Assembly: GCA_001970955.1 (NCBI GenBank)
Contig: MPUH01000208.1
Span: 1 to 64,000 of the forward strand
Direction of reading: 5' to 3'
Source: Stentor coeruleus
Taxonomy: Eukaryota > Ciliophora > Heterotrichea > Heterotrichida > Stentoridae
DNA length: 64,000 nucleotides
Notes under the pieces: model-generated
Database searches by the model: none
What the model saw: the letters and a program-made list of their open reading frames with translations, nothing else
What the model was told of the DNA's origin: nothing
In this document: positions 19,334 through 31,842 of the stretch, piece after piece
Position numbering within the stretch: position 1 is the stretch's first letter
How the letters are laid out: each line of letters opens with the position of its first letter
Position numbers and translations under genes: made by a program

Positions 19334-22300
19334 ATGAACATAGCAGTAGCACATGTTTTAAACAGTGTACTAGGCACCTGGATTGAAAACTTTAACCCTG
19401 AGCAGCTCAATTTATCTATTTTCTCAGGACAAGTCTCATTATCAAACATCATGATCAAAGAATCTTCCATTGACTCCTTAGGTTTTCCTTTCAAAATGCA
19501 TTATGGCTACATAAATTCCCTTTATATCGATATCCCATGGTCATCTCTCTCATCAAGTCCTTTAAAAATCAAAATCTCAGGGATTTACGGATTAATTTCT
19601 CCTATTCCCCCTGATAATTGGAGTGAAGAAACTCAGATTACAAAAACCAAACATTTTAAAAAGACTATCCTTGATAACTTTGAAGCTATAACAAATTCAG
19701 AAATCACATTCAAAGAAGATCAGAATTTTATATCAAAACTTATAAAGAAAATAATACTAAATGTACAAGTCTCAGTTAAAAACATATATTTTAGATATGA
19801 AGACAATTTAAAAGATAAAAAAGCATTTTCGATTGGGTTTATGATTAAAACTATAAGAATTAAAAGTTGTGATGAGAATTGGAAGCCGAAGTTTATTGAG
19901 TCTTTTGATATTAGTTATAAGCTTCTGGAAATTGAAGGAATAAACATTTTTCTTGATTATGAAACCTATCTGTCAAGTACCGATATGTCTTTTCCTAATA
20001 TGATAATCAAGGAACTTCAAGGTCAAATTGAACACAAGCATATCCTCAGCCCCACAACTTTTACAATGAAAATGCAGATCAATAAAAACCCAAAAAACCT
20101 TTCGATTCCTCAGTATTCATTATTAATTCACAACCCTCAAGTTAATATTTCAATTGAAGTCCAACAGCTTCAAAGCATAATCGGGGTTTTAGAATTCTTG
20201 CAAGCATTTTCACATTTTAAAAAGTCTATAAAAATATATACGAAATTCCCTAGTATCCAAGGAGAGCAAGCGCAGATATATAAAGATTTATATAAAGAGT
20301 ATAGACTTTTGCTTAAAACATCAAAAAAAGCTAAAAAAATCAGAAAAAAACTTGGTGAATTCGAAGAAGAATATGATGTATATTCGATTATAGGTCAAAG
20401 AAAAATTGCTGATAAAGAATTGGAGATAATGAAAAAAACTCAAGGACTTGCTGAAGACCTTAAAAATACTGAAAATGAGGCTAAGGAAGGGGGTTTTAAT
20501 AAGTTTATAAGCTTTTTCTGGAAAAAATCAGACACGGAAAAAAGTGCGGAAAATGCGAAATTTGTTGGGAAAATCAATGAACTCAAAAACAGATTTCAAG
20601 AGATTATGCTAGAAAAAAAAGCTTTTGCTGAAGAAATGGAATCCTGGGTAGCGAGTGAGAAGGACTTTTCTATAGTCCCAAAGGAGTTCGTTAAGAATTT
20701 CGTCAATTTCCATATAGAAACAACGAATTTTGCCCTAAAACACCAAGACGAGGATTTGCTTATGTTTAAAATGCATAGTTTTGATGTGAAAATCGGTATA
20801 AGGACCGAATCGGTATTTGGCCAGTTGGGAATACAAAAAACAGTTATTTACGATAAAATAGCTAAAAGCCCTGTTTTTAAATACATCTTCAAAAGCAAGC
20901 CTTTAAAATTGGAATACGAATCTTTATATGGAAAAAAACTATCATTATACTCAGAAGGGGTAATTTATATTATAAACCTCATATCATTCTCTAAAGTTTA
21001 TAAAATATTCTCAAACCTTTGGGCAAATACTTCTAAAGGACTCAAGAAAAAATACCTAAAACAAATCTCTGAAGCCTCGTCTGGGTATATAAAACTAGGT
21101 GAAGAATATATAAAAAGTCTTATATCAACAGGGACAACTGAATCTATAGAACTAGACATTAACATAAAAGGTCCAGTTTTTTGTTTCCCTCTAGACATTT
21201 ATTCTAAAGTCTTAGGAATGCTTGTTATTGACTTAGGAAGGCTTCAAACTCATACAAAAAACCATACAGAAAATGGTTTAGACTTTGCATTATACACTTT
21301 TATATACACATCATTAAGAGCTTGTGTTGTATGGAAATTCGACCATATAAAATCTTGTTTTGATGGAAATTATACAGAAATTGTCTCATCTGTTGATTGG
21401 AATTTATATATAAAGACATGTAAAAATACTCAATATACTGTTCCAAGTATTGAAGCTAAGATTTTATTTCCTAGAATTGGGATTTCTATTCATGATAAAG
21501 TGTTAAAGTTTATATTGATACTAAAAATGCTAGCTTTAACTACTTTTGATAATATTAGACCTGATTATATTACTAAAAAAACTAAGAAATATGAGTATTA
21601 TAAAAGCAAGACACAAATAAAAAATGAAATTGTAGAAACAGAAGGGTATAAGGATCAGATGAAGAAAATCGATAAGGTTGTTAAAATGAGTTTCGAAGTT
21701 TTATTTGAAGAAATCGACATAAAACTTGTAGAAAATAATAAACCGCTATGTGGGATGCATGTACTTATGGTAAAAACTCAAACAGTTTTAAGTGTTGATG
21801 GAAGTTTAGCTTTGGATTTCACACTTGGGAGGTTTGAACTTAATGATTATCGTGAAGGGATAATACTAAACAAAGTTATTTGTAACCCTTTGTTATATAC
21901 AACAGAAATAAAAAACCCTTTAACTACAGAAAAAATCCTCCAAGTCAAAACCAGCATAATATTAAAACCTAAAGCTGATATATTAGAAATATCAGTTTAT
22001 ATCAACGACATGAGGCTAATTCTCTCATATTCCCTATTAAAAACTATTAAAAACTTCTTCATCGATACAATAAAATCTGTAACCCCAACATCCACATATT
22101 CCAACAAGCAAAAAACAGAAAAATACGTTTACCAAACAACTTTTCATACAAAACTAGTCGTCCAATTGACAAATTTCGAACTTTGGCTTCCTTTATCCCT
22201 GACAAAAATCGACAAACGTGTTGGGTGCTTCAACTTTGGTGCTTTTATCGAATATACATCTTCAAAAACATATAAAATATCTTTCGATGAAAACAAAGAA

Positions 22301-25300
22301 GAAATTTCTTTAGACTATATTTTCCTTAGTGATGAAGCGGCTATAACCTTAACACATATAGGTGGGCTTATTGGTTTAGTAAACAAAGATCGTATTGTGC
22401 TTTCTGAAGAAAGAACATATGATTTATTCCCATCATCACGTATTGGGATATATTATTTATGTACAAAGCCACAAGGAAATCCTATAGAAATGAGACTTTC
22501 TATGAATTTTGAAAGTTATCAATTAGGTGTTGGATTTAGGGATATACAATATATAAAAAATCTGATTAAAAAATGGATTCCTGATAATAAAACACAGAAT
22601 TCTCATAATGTTGATATACCAAAATTCCGAACTAAACTACAGATTTTTATGGAATGTAATACTTTTAAAGCTACTTTACTTGAGGATACTGGGGTTAAAG
22701 CTTATGCATTATTATCGTTTCAAATGAGTTCTTTTAAACTTAATGTGAATTATAATGTTGAGAATATTCAAGGATCTTTAAGTAGTTTTGTATATGCAGA
22801 TTATTACAATTTGAAAATGTGTACATGGGAACCACTTATAGAAAACTGGGATTTTCATGGGACACTTGAAAAACCTGCAGATGAGTCGCCGATAATAATG
22901 AAATTCGAATCACAAACAGTTTTGAATATAAACATCACTATGAATTTAATAGAAAACATCGGGACTTTATTACAAAAACTAGGTGAAAACAGTGTTATTT
23001 GGGCTAAAAGTATTGCAAATGAAAGAGTTTTAACTGACCAAAACGAAGTTTTGGCCCATAGGCAGTTTTTTTACGCAATAGAAAACAATTTAGGAACTAG
23101 TGCCCAGGTATGGCTCGATCTTCCAAATACAGAAGTTGATATATGGACTTTAAACTCAGGCCAAAGTCAGATTTTTACTTATGATCAACTACAAGAAAAA
23201 ATTAATATGAGCATATTAAAAAATGGGCTTAGTAATGGTATTACTGAAGATATACAAGTTCCTATAGGACTATGTTTAAAAATAGAAGGTTATGATTTGG
23301 TTAAAGGCTTATATTTTGAAAGAATTGGTATTAGGGGTTTTGAATTAGTGTCTTTAGAGAGGAAATTAAGCTGTATTTTAAATGTTATGTCAAAAGATAA
23401 TATGATTGTTGTTAAGATTGAAAGTGGTAAATATTGTATGAATAATGGGTGTAGTAGTATTATTGTTTTTTGTGGTCATGGACAATATGAAATTGAAGCT
23501 GGAAGGTTATGGGCTTTACCTTTAAGATGGACTTATGAATTAGATGAACCGAAAGTTCTGACGAAAAGTGGATTTGTGAGTTTTTTTGAAAATAAAACTA
23601 TTGAGTTAATTACAGGAGATTGGGCTATTTTAACTGTTTGTGAATTTAAGACTGAGACTAAAGAAAGACAGATTGTGGCACAGTTTAATATACCTTTTTG
23701 TTTTGAAAATCTTATGCCAGGTTTAATGAAAGTTTATGCGAATAAATCTGAGAGTTTCTTGGGTATATGCAATGCTGGAAGTTCTGTGTTTTGTTCTAAA
23801 CTTAACCCGAATTTACAACATGAATTTAGTTTTAGGTTTGAGTTTGATTCGGAGTTACAATTACAAACTGAATGGAAAACTATTGGGAATAAAAAATTCT
23901 CAGTTAGATATACTGGAAATTTCCCTGGTAAAGATATTAAAATCAATCCTACGGTTTTAGAAGTTAAGAAAAATAAAAGTGCTGATTTTAGTTTGAGGGA
24001 TAAAGTTAGAAAAAAAATTCAGGATTCTGTGTATGCGAAAAATATTGAAGTTTATAGCAAATACATCATAATCAACAAAACCGAATTTGACCTAGAAATA
24101 AAAAGTAGCAAATCAAGCCTTACCCTAGAACACAACAGTATATGTTTCTTCAAATCCAAACATATAAAACTCATGATCCAAAAATTTAGAAATGGCGAGC
24201 GAAGCGAGCTAAGCAAAACCATCAACATCGATACAATCGGTATATCCGGCTGTATAATCCTCCCTCTAAAAAAGCCAACTTCCTTATCTCCAAAACAAGC
24301 TCCCCTAGGCTTAAGTGTATCATCAGCATCCAAGCCATTACTAAAAACAAAAATAATAACAATAGTCCCAAGATTTATCATAACAAACAAACTTCCTTTC
24401 GAAATTTTCATACGTCAATTTACAAAAAATCCTGATAACAACTCTACAGATATAATAAAAACAGATACAACTCAAACATATTATCTAGATAATTACGATA
24501 TATCTAAACAAATCCAAGTATCAAGAAACAATATAGATTGGTCAACAAATTTTAGTATACAAAACATAGAAGATTTTCAAATAAAAATCAAAGCTCAAAC
24601 TGATGAGTATATAGAAAACTTATCTAATGAATGGTATAAACCTCATTATATGAATAATTATAATCATATTGTTAGGGTAATTGTAACAACAGAAGATCAA
24701 GCTACTATTATAATAATATTAACAACACCTATAGAACCTGAGTTTGCGATTAATAATCGTACTGATGAACCTATAAAATTAAAACAGAAAAAATTGCCGA
24801 TTTTTGAAATACCAGCAAATACGAGGATTCCTTGGGTTTTTGACTATTTTGGTGAAGAGAAAAGAGCTATTGAGTTTACTATAGGGGAAATTACTAAAGA
24901 AGTTAAGATAGAAAAAGTTAAAAAACCTAAGAAATTTAGTAAGTATCAACTTGAAACTAGAGTTGTAGGGATTACAAGGGAAGTTGTTGTTAATGTTATT
25001 AGAAGCTCTGAAGATACTGGCTTAGAAAATGGGAAAGATAAATGGAAATATAAATGCAATTTAAATTTTAAAGGAATTGGAGTTTCGATTGTTAATAGCA
25101 CCCCTAAAGAACTTTTTTATTTTAGCGCTTTGAATATAATAAGCAATTATAAAGAAAAGGATAGGCTTAGTAAGAAAAGATTGGAAAAACATAAGATTTT
25201 TAAGTTAAGCGTAGGAAAACTCCAGCTTGATAATATGCAAGCTAAAAAAAAATATTTCCCAGTGATTTTAGGGCCATCTCCAGAGAAAGATGAGAATGTG

Positions 25301-26967
25301 CCAATGTTTCAATTAGAGATCGATAGGACTATATATGATAAAATTGTTGGAAAAGGGGTTATTGAGAAAGATGTTATTAAAAGGTTTTCTTGGTTTGAAA
25401 TTGCATTTCAGGAAATTAGGGTTAATGTAAACCAAGAGATTGCTAATATGATATTAGAGTTTTCAGCTGAAGTTGTTAAGAAATTAGTGTTGGTTAAGCC
25501 GTTTGCAGGATTTCCGAATACAGTGGTAGATATGAAATATATATGTCCAAGTTTGGATCCATCTCCGATTAAGTTATCAAAAAATACCATAAACCCTTCT
25601 AATAAATCCTATATAAAACTCCTCCACCTTTGTGCAGTGAAAATAATAATCTCTTTCAAACCTAGTAAAAAAGACCCCAAACACAAAATCGACCCAAGAG
25701 AAGGTTCTGGCCAACTAAACCTCCTCAGTACAATCGGCAATTCTTTTATCAACATATCCAACTCCCCTTTATATTTCAAAGAAATTTTCATCCATGAAAG
25801 TTTCCAAACATTATCCAATCTATCAAAAATGCTTATATCAAACTATAAACGTCAAGGGATTCTACAAATATATAAAATCCTTGGTTCATCTGATATTATA
25901 GGAAATCCAGTAGGATTAATAGACAAACTAGGTACAGGAGTTTTAGAATTCATAAATGAGCCAGTAAAAGGGATAATCAAAGGTCCAAAAGCATTTGCTG
26001 AAGGAATAAAAAAAGGTATAAGATCCTTAGTCGGGGGGATAGTCGCTGGGAGTTTTGAATCAGTATCTAAGATAACTGGTAATCTATATGAACTAGTAAA
26101 AGAAGTTGGGGGAGATAAAAAAAGTGTTAAAATGGTTAATGAAAGTGATGATGCTTTAGAAAGTATATTACAAGGATTCAAAGGTGGAGTTATGGATTTA
26201 GCTAATGGGGTTACTGGGATTTTTTTAAAACCATGGAAAGGGGCTAAACAAGGTCCTAAAGGTCTTATAAAAGGTCTTGGTTCAGGGATAATTGGTATAA
26301 TGACATCACCTTTAACTGCAGCATTAAGAATTGGTAGTGGATTAACATCAGGGGTTAGTAATGCAGCTATATTTTTATCTAAAGGAAAAATCACACCTTT
26401 AGGACGTGTTAGATTCCCAAGACATTTTAGCCCAAGAATGGTACTTGAAAAATATAGTCATCATATGGCTGAGGCTCAAGATTATCTTATGAATTTTTCT
26501 GAATATAAAAAACAAAGTATTGTCTTATTTTTATCTATGGTTGAAGATCAAAATATTATTGTTATTATAACTTTGAAATCTTTGTTGTTTATTGTTGATG
26601 CTGAATTGATTAAAAATTTTGAATTAGAAAAAATTGACTCTGTTGAAGTCCATTTACCTGCTGATAAGAATTATTATATTAGGATTGCTTGTGGAAATGA
26701 TGAGAGACTTGTTATTAGTTCGAAAAATTATGGATATGTGGCTAAGTTGTATGCTGCGCTTTTAAGCTTGACGAAACCTGCTGTGCCTGAGAATGGGGTT
26801 AAGAAACTTGTGGGAAGTGAGAGGTTTGGGGAAGGATGCTGTAAACCTAAAAAAAATAAAGAGAGGANGGAAGTGAGAGGTTTGGGGAAGGATGCTGTAA
26901 ACCTAAAAAAAATAAAGAGAGGAAGATGGTTAGGTCTAGATTTACTTTGGTGCAGAAAGGAGGATAA
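19334..26967 (+). CDS. VPS13: VPS13-family bridge-like lipid transfer protein
   Basis: A giant protein, about 2525 residues once the 55-bp overlap at N26868 is collapsed. VPS13 proteins form a long hydrophobic groove that moves phospholipids between organelles at contact sites. The start fits the family: the N-terminal chorein block reads VLGTWIENFNPEQLNLSIFS, then IMIKESSIDSLGFPFK, then IPWSSL. A coiled region lies near residues 310-430. The C-terminal ATG2-C-like region carries ILGSSDIIGNPVGLIDKLG and GPKAFAEGIKKGIRSLVGG (about 2180-2240), followed by a PH-like tail (VMGE-type strands, residues about 2390-2500). The collapsed reading ends ERKMVRSRFTLVQKGG with TAA at 26965-26967, not in the frame that follows the N. 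No intron is needed over 7.5 kb. Confidence 0.92.
26813..26923. repeat. unmerged contig overlap around N26868
   Basis: The 55 bases 26813-26867 (GGAAGTGAGAGGTTTGGGGA...) recur at 26869-26923. Reading straight through shifts the VPS13 C terminus into a wrong frame; using one copy keeps the frame and gives a TAA at 26965. Confidence 0.93.
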
Positions 26968-27345
26968 GTAGTTAGGTTATTGATTAAGGATTGTAAATGT
27001 TTTTTTGTGTGATATTTTTTTGGAGATTTGGGTAGTTGGATATTATGGATGTATGATTTTTTTTTGCTTGTAAAATAATCATAATTCACTATAAATATAA
27101 TTTATTTAACTTATAAACTAGATCTAACTATTATTGTATTCTCACTATAAATTTACCGTAAATAAAATCAAAGTATATCATAATTCCTTAATAATAAAAT
27201 AAACTAACAACAAAAAATCAACCCTTTCATCTTTCTTATCCAACTATATTTTCATCAAACCACAACCCATTAAAATCCTTTATATACTAACTCATTCCAT
27301 AAAGTATCTATATTTCTTATCTAATCCTATTAGAATCCTTATGCA
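26968..27345. other. intergenic, nothing recognised
   Basis: About 380 bp between the convergent VPS13 and RCC1 genes. It is strongly AT-rich with a T-rich plus-strand portion near 27050, and has no open frame of note. Confidence 0.5.
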
Positions 27346-28674
27346 CTAATGTTTTTGATTTGATCTATCTCCTCTATCAGAAGTCAAATCTCTTGAGCTT
27401 TCAATTTTATAATCATTACTAAGAACTCTTCTTTTCATTTCACACTCAGGATTAATAATATCATCCTTCAATACAATTTCATTACTCAAAAACATGACAT
27501 TTGAATACCCACAAGTTATTCTCTTAAGCCCAGATTTCTGATATAAAATCACTGATGGTTCTCTAACAATATTAGGAAACCCTTGCCCAATTTGCATTTG
27601 TCTATTACACCCCCAAGCCATGACCGTATTTTCTTTAAGCCTAGCCATAGTAAATAATCCTCCACAAACAACTTGGGCAATTTCATGTATTTCAACTTTT
27701 ATTGGGATACGTGCAACATATTCTAAACCCAAAGATGGGATACCAAGTTGACCATATCCATTACTACCCCAAGTTAAAAGTTCATTAGGATTTTTACAAG
27801 ATAATGCACATGAATGATAATCCCCACAAGCGATATCATTAATAAAATATCCTTGTAACTCAGAAACTATTTGTGGGAATAGAATCGGATCATTTCCATG
27901 TATTATATCTTTAAGTTGGTTTCCCCAATTATAAACAACTCCTTTAGATGTTAAAGCTAAGCAATGATTCCATCCACAAGCTATTTTTTTTATATGAACC
28001 CCAGATAAACTTTGAATTTCTTGAGGAATATGCGTTATAGAAGTATTTCCATTACCTAATACTCCTTCGGTTCCGTTACCGAATGTATAAATTTTATGAT
28101 CTCTTGTCTTTACAATAGTGTAGTTGCTTCCACAGTATATGCTTTGACATTTTTTCAAAGATAATGAGTCAACTAATGTGGGCTTTGATATGAATTTCTC
28201 ATTTGACTCTGTGTTTTTTATTATGAAAAACGATTTAGGATTGATTCCTAGTTGACCTTCTGTCCCTAAACCCCATGCAAACACTTGTGCTGTGTCGCTA
28301 ACGCATGCTGAATGCCAAATTCCTGTTGAAATACTGACAATTCTTATTGCCCCGATACTTCGAGGTAAAGCTATTGGGCATATGGTAGCTGGCTCTAGAA
28401 TGTATGATGACAAGTACGAATCAGCTTCAGTGCCAAGTTGACCGAATTCATTTGAACCCCAGGAAACAAATTCGCCGGTATTCAAAATTGCTAGGGCATG
28501 ATTCATTCCACCTACTGCTGTCACTACGCATTTTGATTTTGATAGAGGATACCCGTCTTTGCCACATTGATTTGATTCGTTTAGACCTTGAGTATATAAG
28601 AAGCGCGAAGGTACTTCTTTAGGTTTTTCTTTAGAAACTTCTTGAGGATTTGATTTTGGTGCTCTATTACCCAT
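27346..28674 (-). CDS. RCC1-repeat (beta-propeller) protein
   Basis: A 442-residue protein made of about six to seven RCC1-type repeats of roughly 50 residues. Examples are GGMNHALAILNTGEFVSWGS with NEFGQLG, FAWGLGTEGQLG, YTFGNGTEGVLGNG, CGWNHCLALTSKGVVYNWG, LLTWGSNGYGQLG and MAWGCNRQMQIGQG. RCC1-like propellers act as Ran exchange factors or as protein-binding platforms; without other domains the role is open. The N terminus MGNRAPKS could be N-myristoylated (inference). The Ser/Arg-rich tail after residue 405 lies outside the propeller. The ATG is 93 bp from the stop of the next same-strand gene upstream. Confidence 0.9.
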   Translation of the reverse strand: MGNRAPKSNPQEVSKEKPKEVPSRFLYTQGLNESNQCGKDGYPLSKSKCVVTAVGGMNHALAILNTGEFVSWGSNEFGQLGTEADSYLSSYILEPATICPIALPRSIGAIRIVSISTGIWHSACVSDTAQVFAWGLGTEGQLGINPKSFFIIKNTESNEKFISKPTLVDSLSLKKCQSIYCGSNYTIVKTRDHKIYTFGNGTEGVLGNGNTSITHIPQEIQSLSGVHIKKIACGWNHCLALTSKGVVYNWGNQLKDIIHGNDPILFPQIVSELQGYFINDIACGDYHSCALSCKNPNELLTWGSNGYGQLGIPSLGLEYVARIPIKVEIHEIAQVVCGGLFTMARLKENTVMAWGCNRQMQIGQGFPNIVREPSVILYQKSGLKRITCGYSNVMFLSNEIVLKDDIINPECEMKRRVLSNDYKIESSRDLTSDRGDRSNQKH

Positions 28675-28767
28675 TTATATATTAATAAAATTAGATTCTC
28701 TAACAATCACAGCAAGTAATGGTATTTCTAACAATTCAAATACTTCCTTATTTAAAATCCCTAAATA

Positions 28768-31700
28768 TCACTTACCAAAAATAAACTCTTTACCTATTTT
28801 CCTACAATCATCCACAACTAAAGTTGAAGTACATTCATTAAAATCGCATAAAATACTCCATGATTCTACAGCACTCGAAACTAACCCTTTTTCAGCACAT
28901 TTCAAACCAAGAATCCATTTTAAATTCCAAACCCCTTCTACATTAAAACAAGGTACCATCAAATTCTCAGTAATAATTTCTTGTAATGTTTCTTTCAACA
29001 ACATTTCGACCTTAGCAAAAAGATCAATTTTACATTGTAAAATCACAGATGAAATTTTCTCATAAAGATTATNGATCATTTCTTGTAATGTTTCTTTTAA
29101 TAGCATTTCAACCTTAGCAAAAAGATCAATTTTACATTGTAAAATCACAGATGAAATTTTCTCATAAAGATTATCAAATTCAATATAAAAAATTGATATT
29201 TGGGTATTATTTGTAGGGATAAAATATATTTTCATATCAGAATTATGTTTGGTTTTCACATTTCTAAAATGTTGATATTTCTGATTGTTTTGAATATAAA
29301 TTGATACTGGGAATTTGTATTCTAAAGGATGGGGAAATTTGTTGGAAAAAGGGAAATCTGAGATACTACGAAAAATGCTATATACTTCAGTTATATCTTC
29401 TTGAAGTCTTCCATTTGGGGCAATATCGACAAAATAAACCCCATTTTTATTTAATTCTTGTAGTATAAAAAGCCAATTACCGTATATAATCCCGTCACCT
29501 GGTGGGTTTTCGTTATTTTCAATATCACTGCCAAAAGTTAATTTAAAGGAATTTGCAATTTTTAATGAGTTTTTGAGGTTATTATCAGGGATGTTATTAA
29601 AAGGAAGAGATTTTATTATGTCTTGGAAGTCTATAGGGACCAAAGGGAACTCAACAGCAGCAAAATTTTCATTTTTAAGCTTTTCATAGATTTGCTTTAT
29701 AAACATCGCAAATTCTTTAGCTTTGATACAAGATAAATGGAAAATAGTGCATATTTTTTTGTCAATATTCATATTTTCTGATAATATAACAAGTCCAGTT
29801 ATGTATTTAGTTTGACTATCTCTTAGCCACAAAAATTCAGGATTGATAAAACCTAAAGCTTCTTGAATTATAATTTCTGGTAATTTTAAATATGCTTTAA
29901 ATACAGGAGAAAGACTATCGAAATATTGTCTTATTCCCGATTCAGTATTTTTTATATCAAGCATTATTGGGTCTATAAACAATACTCTTTCTACATCATT
30001 TTCATTTTCATCATCAAATTTTAAAATATACTCTTTAGCCTTAGTTTTCGATTTTTTCTTCCTATCCAAGTTCATTTTAATATAATTGTCTATGCTTATA
30101 TTTGGTTTTTTTTCTACTTTCTTATTTATCAACCTGTTTGTGTTTATTTTCCTATGATTATCTCTGCTTATTAAATGAATTTCACCCTGACTTTTTTGTT
30201 TAAGTCTATTTTGATTTGTCAGATTTTGTATATCTGATGGAGATAATAATGAGTCATCTGATATCATTTTTAATAGTTTTGATTGTTCAGATTCTGTAAG
30301 AGCGGATATAAAAATGTTTTCTAAAAACTTGTAGGATAAGGATTCTTCAATTAGTTTTTCACTGATAAAATTTAGTAATTTTTCTATTTCATGATTTTTT
30401 ATCTGCTTTATAAAGATAATTTTTTCATTAGATTCAAATTGTTTTGCTTGGGAAATTAATAAATCATCTAAGCATTCATTGATTATTGTAAATAAAAAGT
30501 TGTAAGTCATTGAATCTTTAGCAAAATTTTCATAGATTTGTAAACATAATTCATCAAAGTAAATAGTTTTTTCTACATTTATAAAACTATCAACTGATCT
30601 TCCATAGTTATTAGAACTGATATCGGTTTGTAATTTATTTTCTTTTGATATGTTTGTGTCTTTTACAAGTTCTAATGGGGCTAATAGTGCTCTGGAAGAT
30701 ATGTTTCTTGAAGGCTTAATTTTAGCAGGCAATGGTTCAAGTTTTTTAAAAGAAGAAACTGGTTTGCGGATTTCTTGATACGATGAAACTGGAGTATTAG
30801 TACTACTTGAAGAAGGTAAAAATTTAGTCAACTTTTGTTCTTTTCTTTTTTTAGGTTTATCAATCTCATCCTTATCTTTTTCCTCCGAATATACCTTCTT
30901 TTTCTCAAAAGTATTTAAAACTCTGTCAATATACTTAAAATCTGATTTCACCCTAGATTGTGATACAGTAATATTATTCATTCTTCGATTATTCAATTTC
31001 TTTTCTCTACTATAAGACTTATTAACAATAGTCCCATTTTCTTTTCCAATAAGCCTTTCAAGTTTTTGAGCTCTATTAAACTGCGATACCTGCATAGCCA
31101 AAAAATCATCCCCACCTTCTCTAATAATAAATCTGTTATTTTTGCCTTCAACAACTTTTGAAGCTTTAATCAAAAATGGATCACTTATTTCTTCGAAATT
31201 AAAAACCCTAACAAGTTCAGAACTAGCTAGAAATTGCATATCTGAACATATTTTATTTATATACTTCATACCATTGTATTCAATACTTATATTATCACTG
31301 CATAAATCTTCAAGCATAGAATTTTTCCATTCAAAAAGGTTTTCTATTAAATCAAGTGTTATCATTTGATAAGCAGTCAAAATTTCAGCACATTCTTGCT
31401 TTATTTCACTGACGAACACCCAGTTTTTACACGATGAGAGACTTTCGTCAAGGGATTTGATTGAATCAATTGTTTGTTCTCTTGTTAAGATCCCAGTTAA
31501 GCATGTTATGATAAGAGATTTGTTGTTTCGTAAGTTGTCGATTTCTTTGACAAGAAAGTTTTTTAACTTTCTAGGTTCGAGAAGAGTAAATGCATTTCTA
31601 TATGCAGTTTTTATATCTTCAGGTAATTCGTTCTNACATGTTATGATAAGAGATTTGTTGTTTCGTAAGTTGTCGATTTCTTTGACAAGAAAGTTTTTTA

Positions 31701-31842
31701 ACTTCCTAGGTTCGAGAAGAGTAAATGCATTTCTATATGCAGTTTTTATATCTTCAGGTAATTCGTTCTGATCCCACAGAATTTCAATCTCTCGAATCCT
31801 TGAATTTATGTGAGTAGGTGAAGAATTTTGGGTCTTTTTCAT
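28768..31842 (-). CDS. unrecognised ~945-residue protein (assembly overlaps at both ends)
   Basis: Reads as 1024 codons with two Ns, but 34 codons around N29073 and 45 codons around N31635 are repeated by contig overlaps. Collapsing both leaves about 945 residues in one frame, ending in TGA. The N-terminal ~270 residues are helical, followed by a basic Ser-rich linker (about 300-400) and more helix. A central domain (about 640-780) has alternating strands and helices: FLWLRDSQTKYITGLVIL, then IFHLSCIKAKEFAMFIKQIY. It vaguely recalls an acetyltransferase fold (GNAT), but no cofactor-binding Q/RxxGxG/A is present, so I do not assign it. The C-terminal ~120 residues begin at NLYEKISSVILQCKID. 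No family is recognised. Confidence 0.75.
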   Translation of the reverse strand: MKKTQNSSPTHINSRIREIEILWDQNELPEDIKTAYRNAFTLLEPRKLKNFLVKEIDNLRNNKSLIITCXNELPEDIKTAYRNAFTLLEPRKLKNFLVKEIDNLRNNKSLIITCLTGILTREQTIDSIKSLDESLSSCKNWVFVSEIKQECAEILTAYQMITLDLIENLFEWKNSMLEDLCSDNISIEYNGMKYINKICSDMQFLASSELVRVFNFEEISDPFLIKASKVVEGKNNRFIIREGGDDFLAMQVSQFNRAQKLERLIGKENGTIVNKSYSREKKLNNRRMNNITVSQSRVKSDFKYIDRVLNTFEKKKVYSEEKDKDEIDKPKKRKEQKLTKFLPSSSSTNTPVSSYQEIRKPVSSFKKLEPLPAKIKPSRNISSRALLAPLELVKDTNISKENKLQTDISSNNYGRSVDSFINVEKTIYFDELCLQIYENFAKDSMTYNFLFTIINECLDDLLISQAKQFESNEKIIFIKQIKNHEIEKLLNFISEKLIEESLSYKFLENIFISALTESEQSKLLKMISDDSLLSPSDIQNLTNQNRLKQKSQGEIHLISRDNHRKINTNRLINKKVEKKPNISIDNYIKMNLDRKKKSKTKAKEYILKFDDENENDVERVLFIDPIMLDIKNTESGIRQYFDSLSPVFKAYLKLPEIIIQEALGFINPEFLWLRDSQTKYITGLVILSENMNIDKKICTIFHLSCIKAKEFAMFIKQIYEKLKNENFAAVEFPLVPIDFQDIIKSLPFNNIPDNNLKNSLKIANSFKLTFGSDIENNENPPGDGIIYGNWLFILQELNKNGVYFVDIAPNGRLQEDITEVYSIFRSISDFPFSNKFPHPLEYKFPVSIYIQNNQKYQHFRNVKTKHNSDMKIYFIPTNNTQISIFYIEFDNLYEKISSVILQCKIDLFAKVEMLLKETLQEMIXNLYEKISSVILQCKIDLFAKVEMLLKETLQEIITENLMVPCFNVEGVWNLKWILGLKCAEKGLVSSAVESWSILCDFNECTSTLVVDDCRKIGKEFIFGK
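28976..29175. repeat. unmerged contig overlap around N29073
   Basis: ATTTCTTGTAATGTTTCTTT and the bases after it occur from 28976 and from 29078, differing at about four bases (for example CAACAACATTTCGACC versus TAATAGCATTTCAACC). The differences are mostly synonymous on the coding strand, so they look like haplotype differences. In-frame duplication of 34 codons. Confidence 0.9.
31502..31769. repeat. unmerged contig overlap around N31635
   Basis: The 133 bases 31502-31634 recur at 31637-31769 with one substitution (AACTTTCTAGG versus AACTTCCTAGG). It duplicates 45 codons near the N terminus of the 945-residue protein. Confidence 0.93.
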
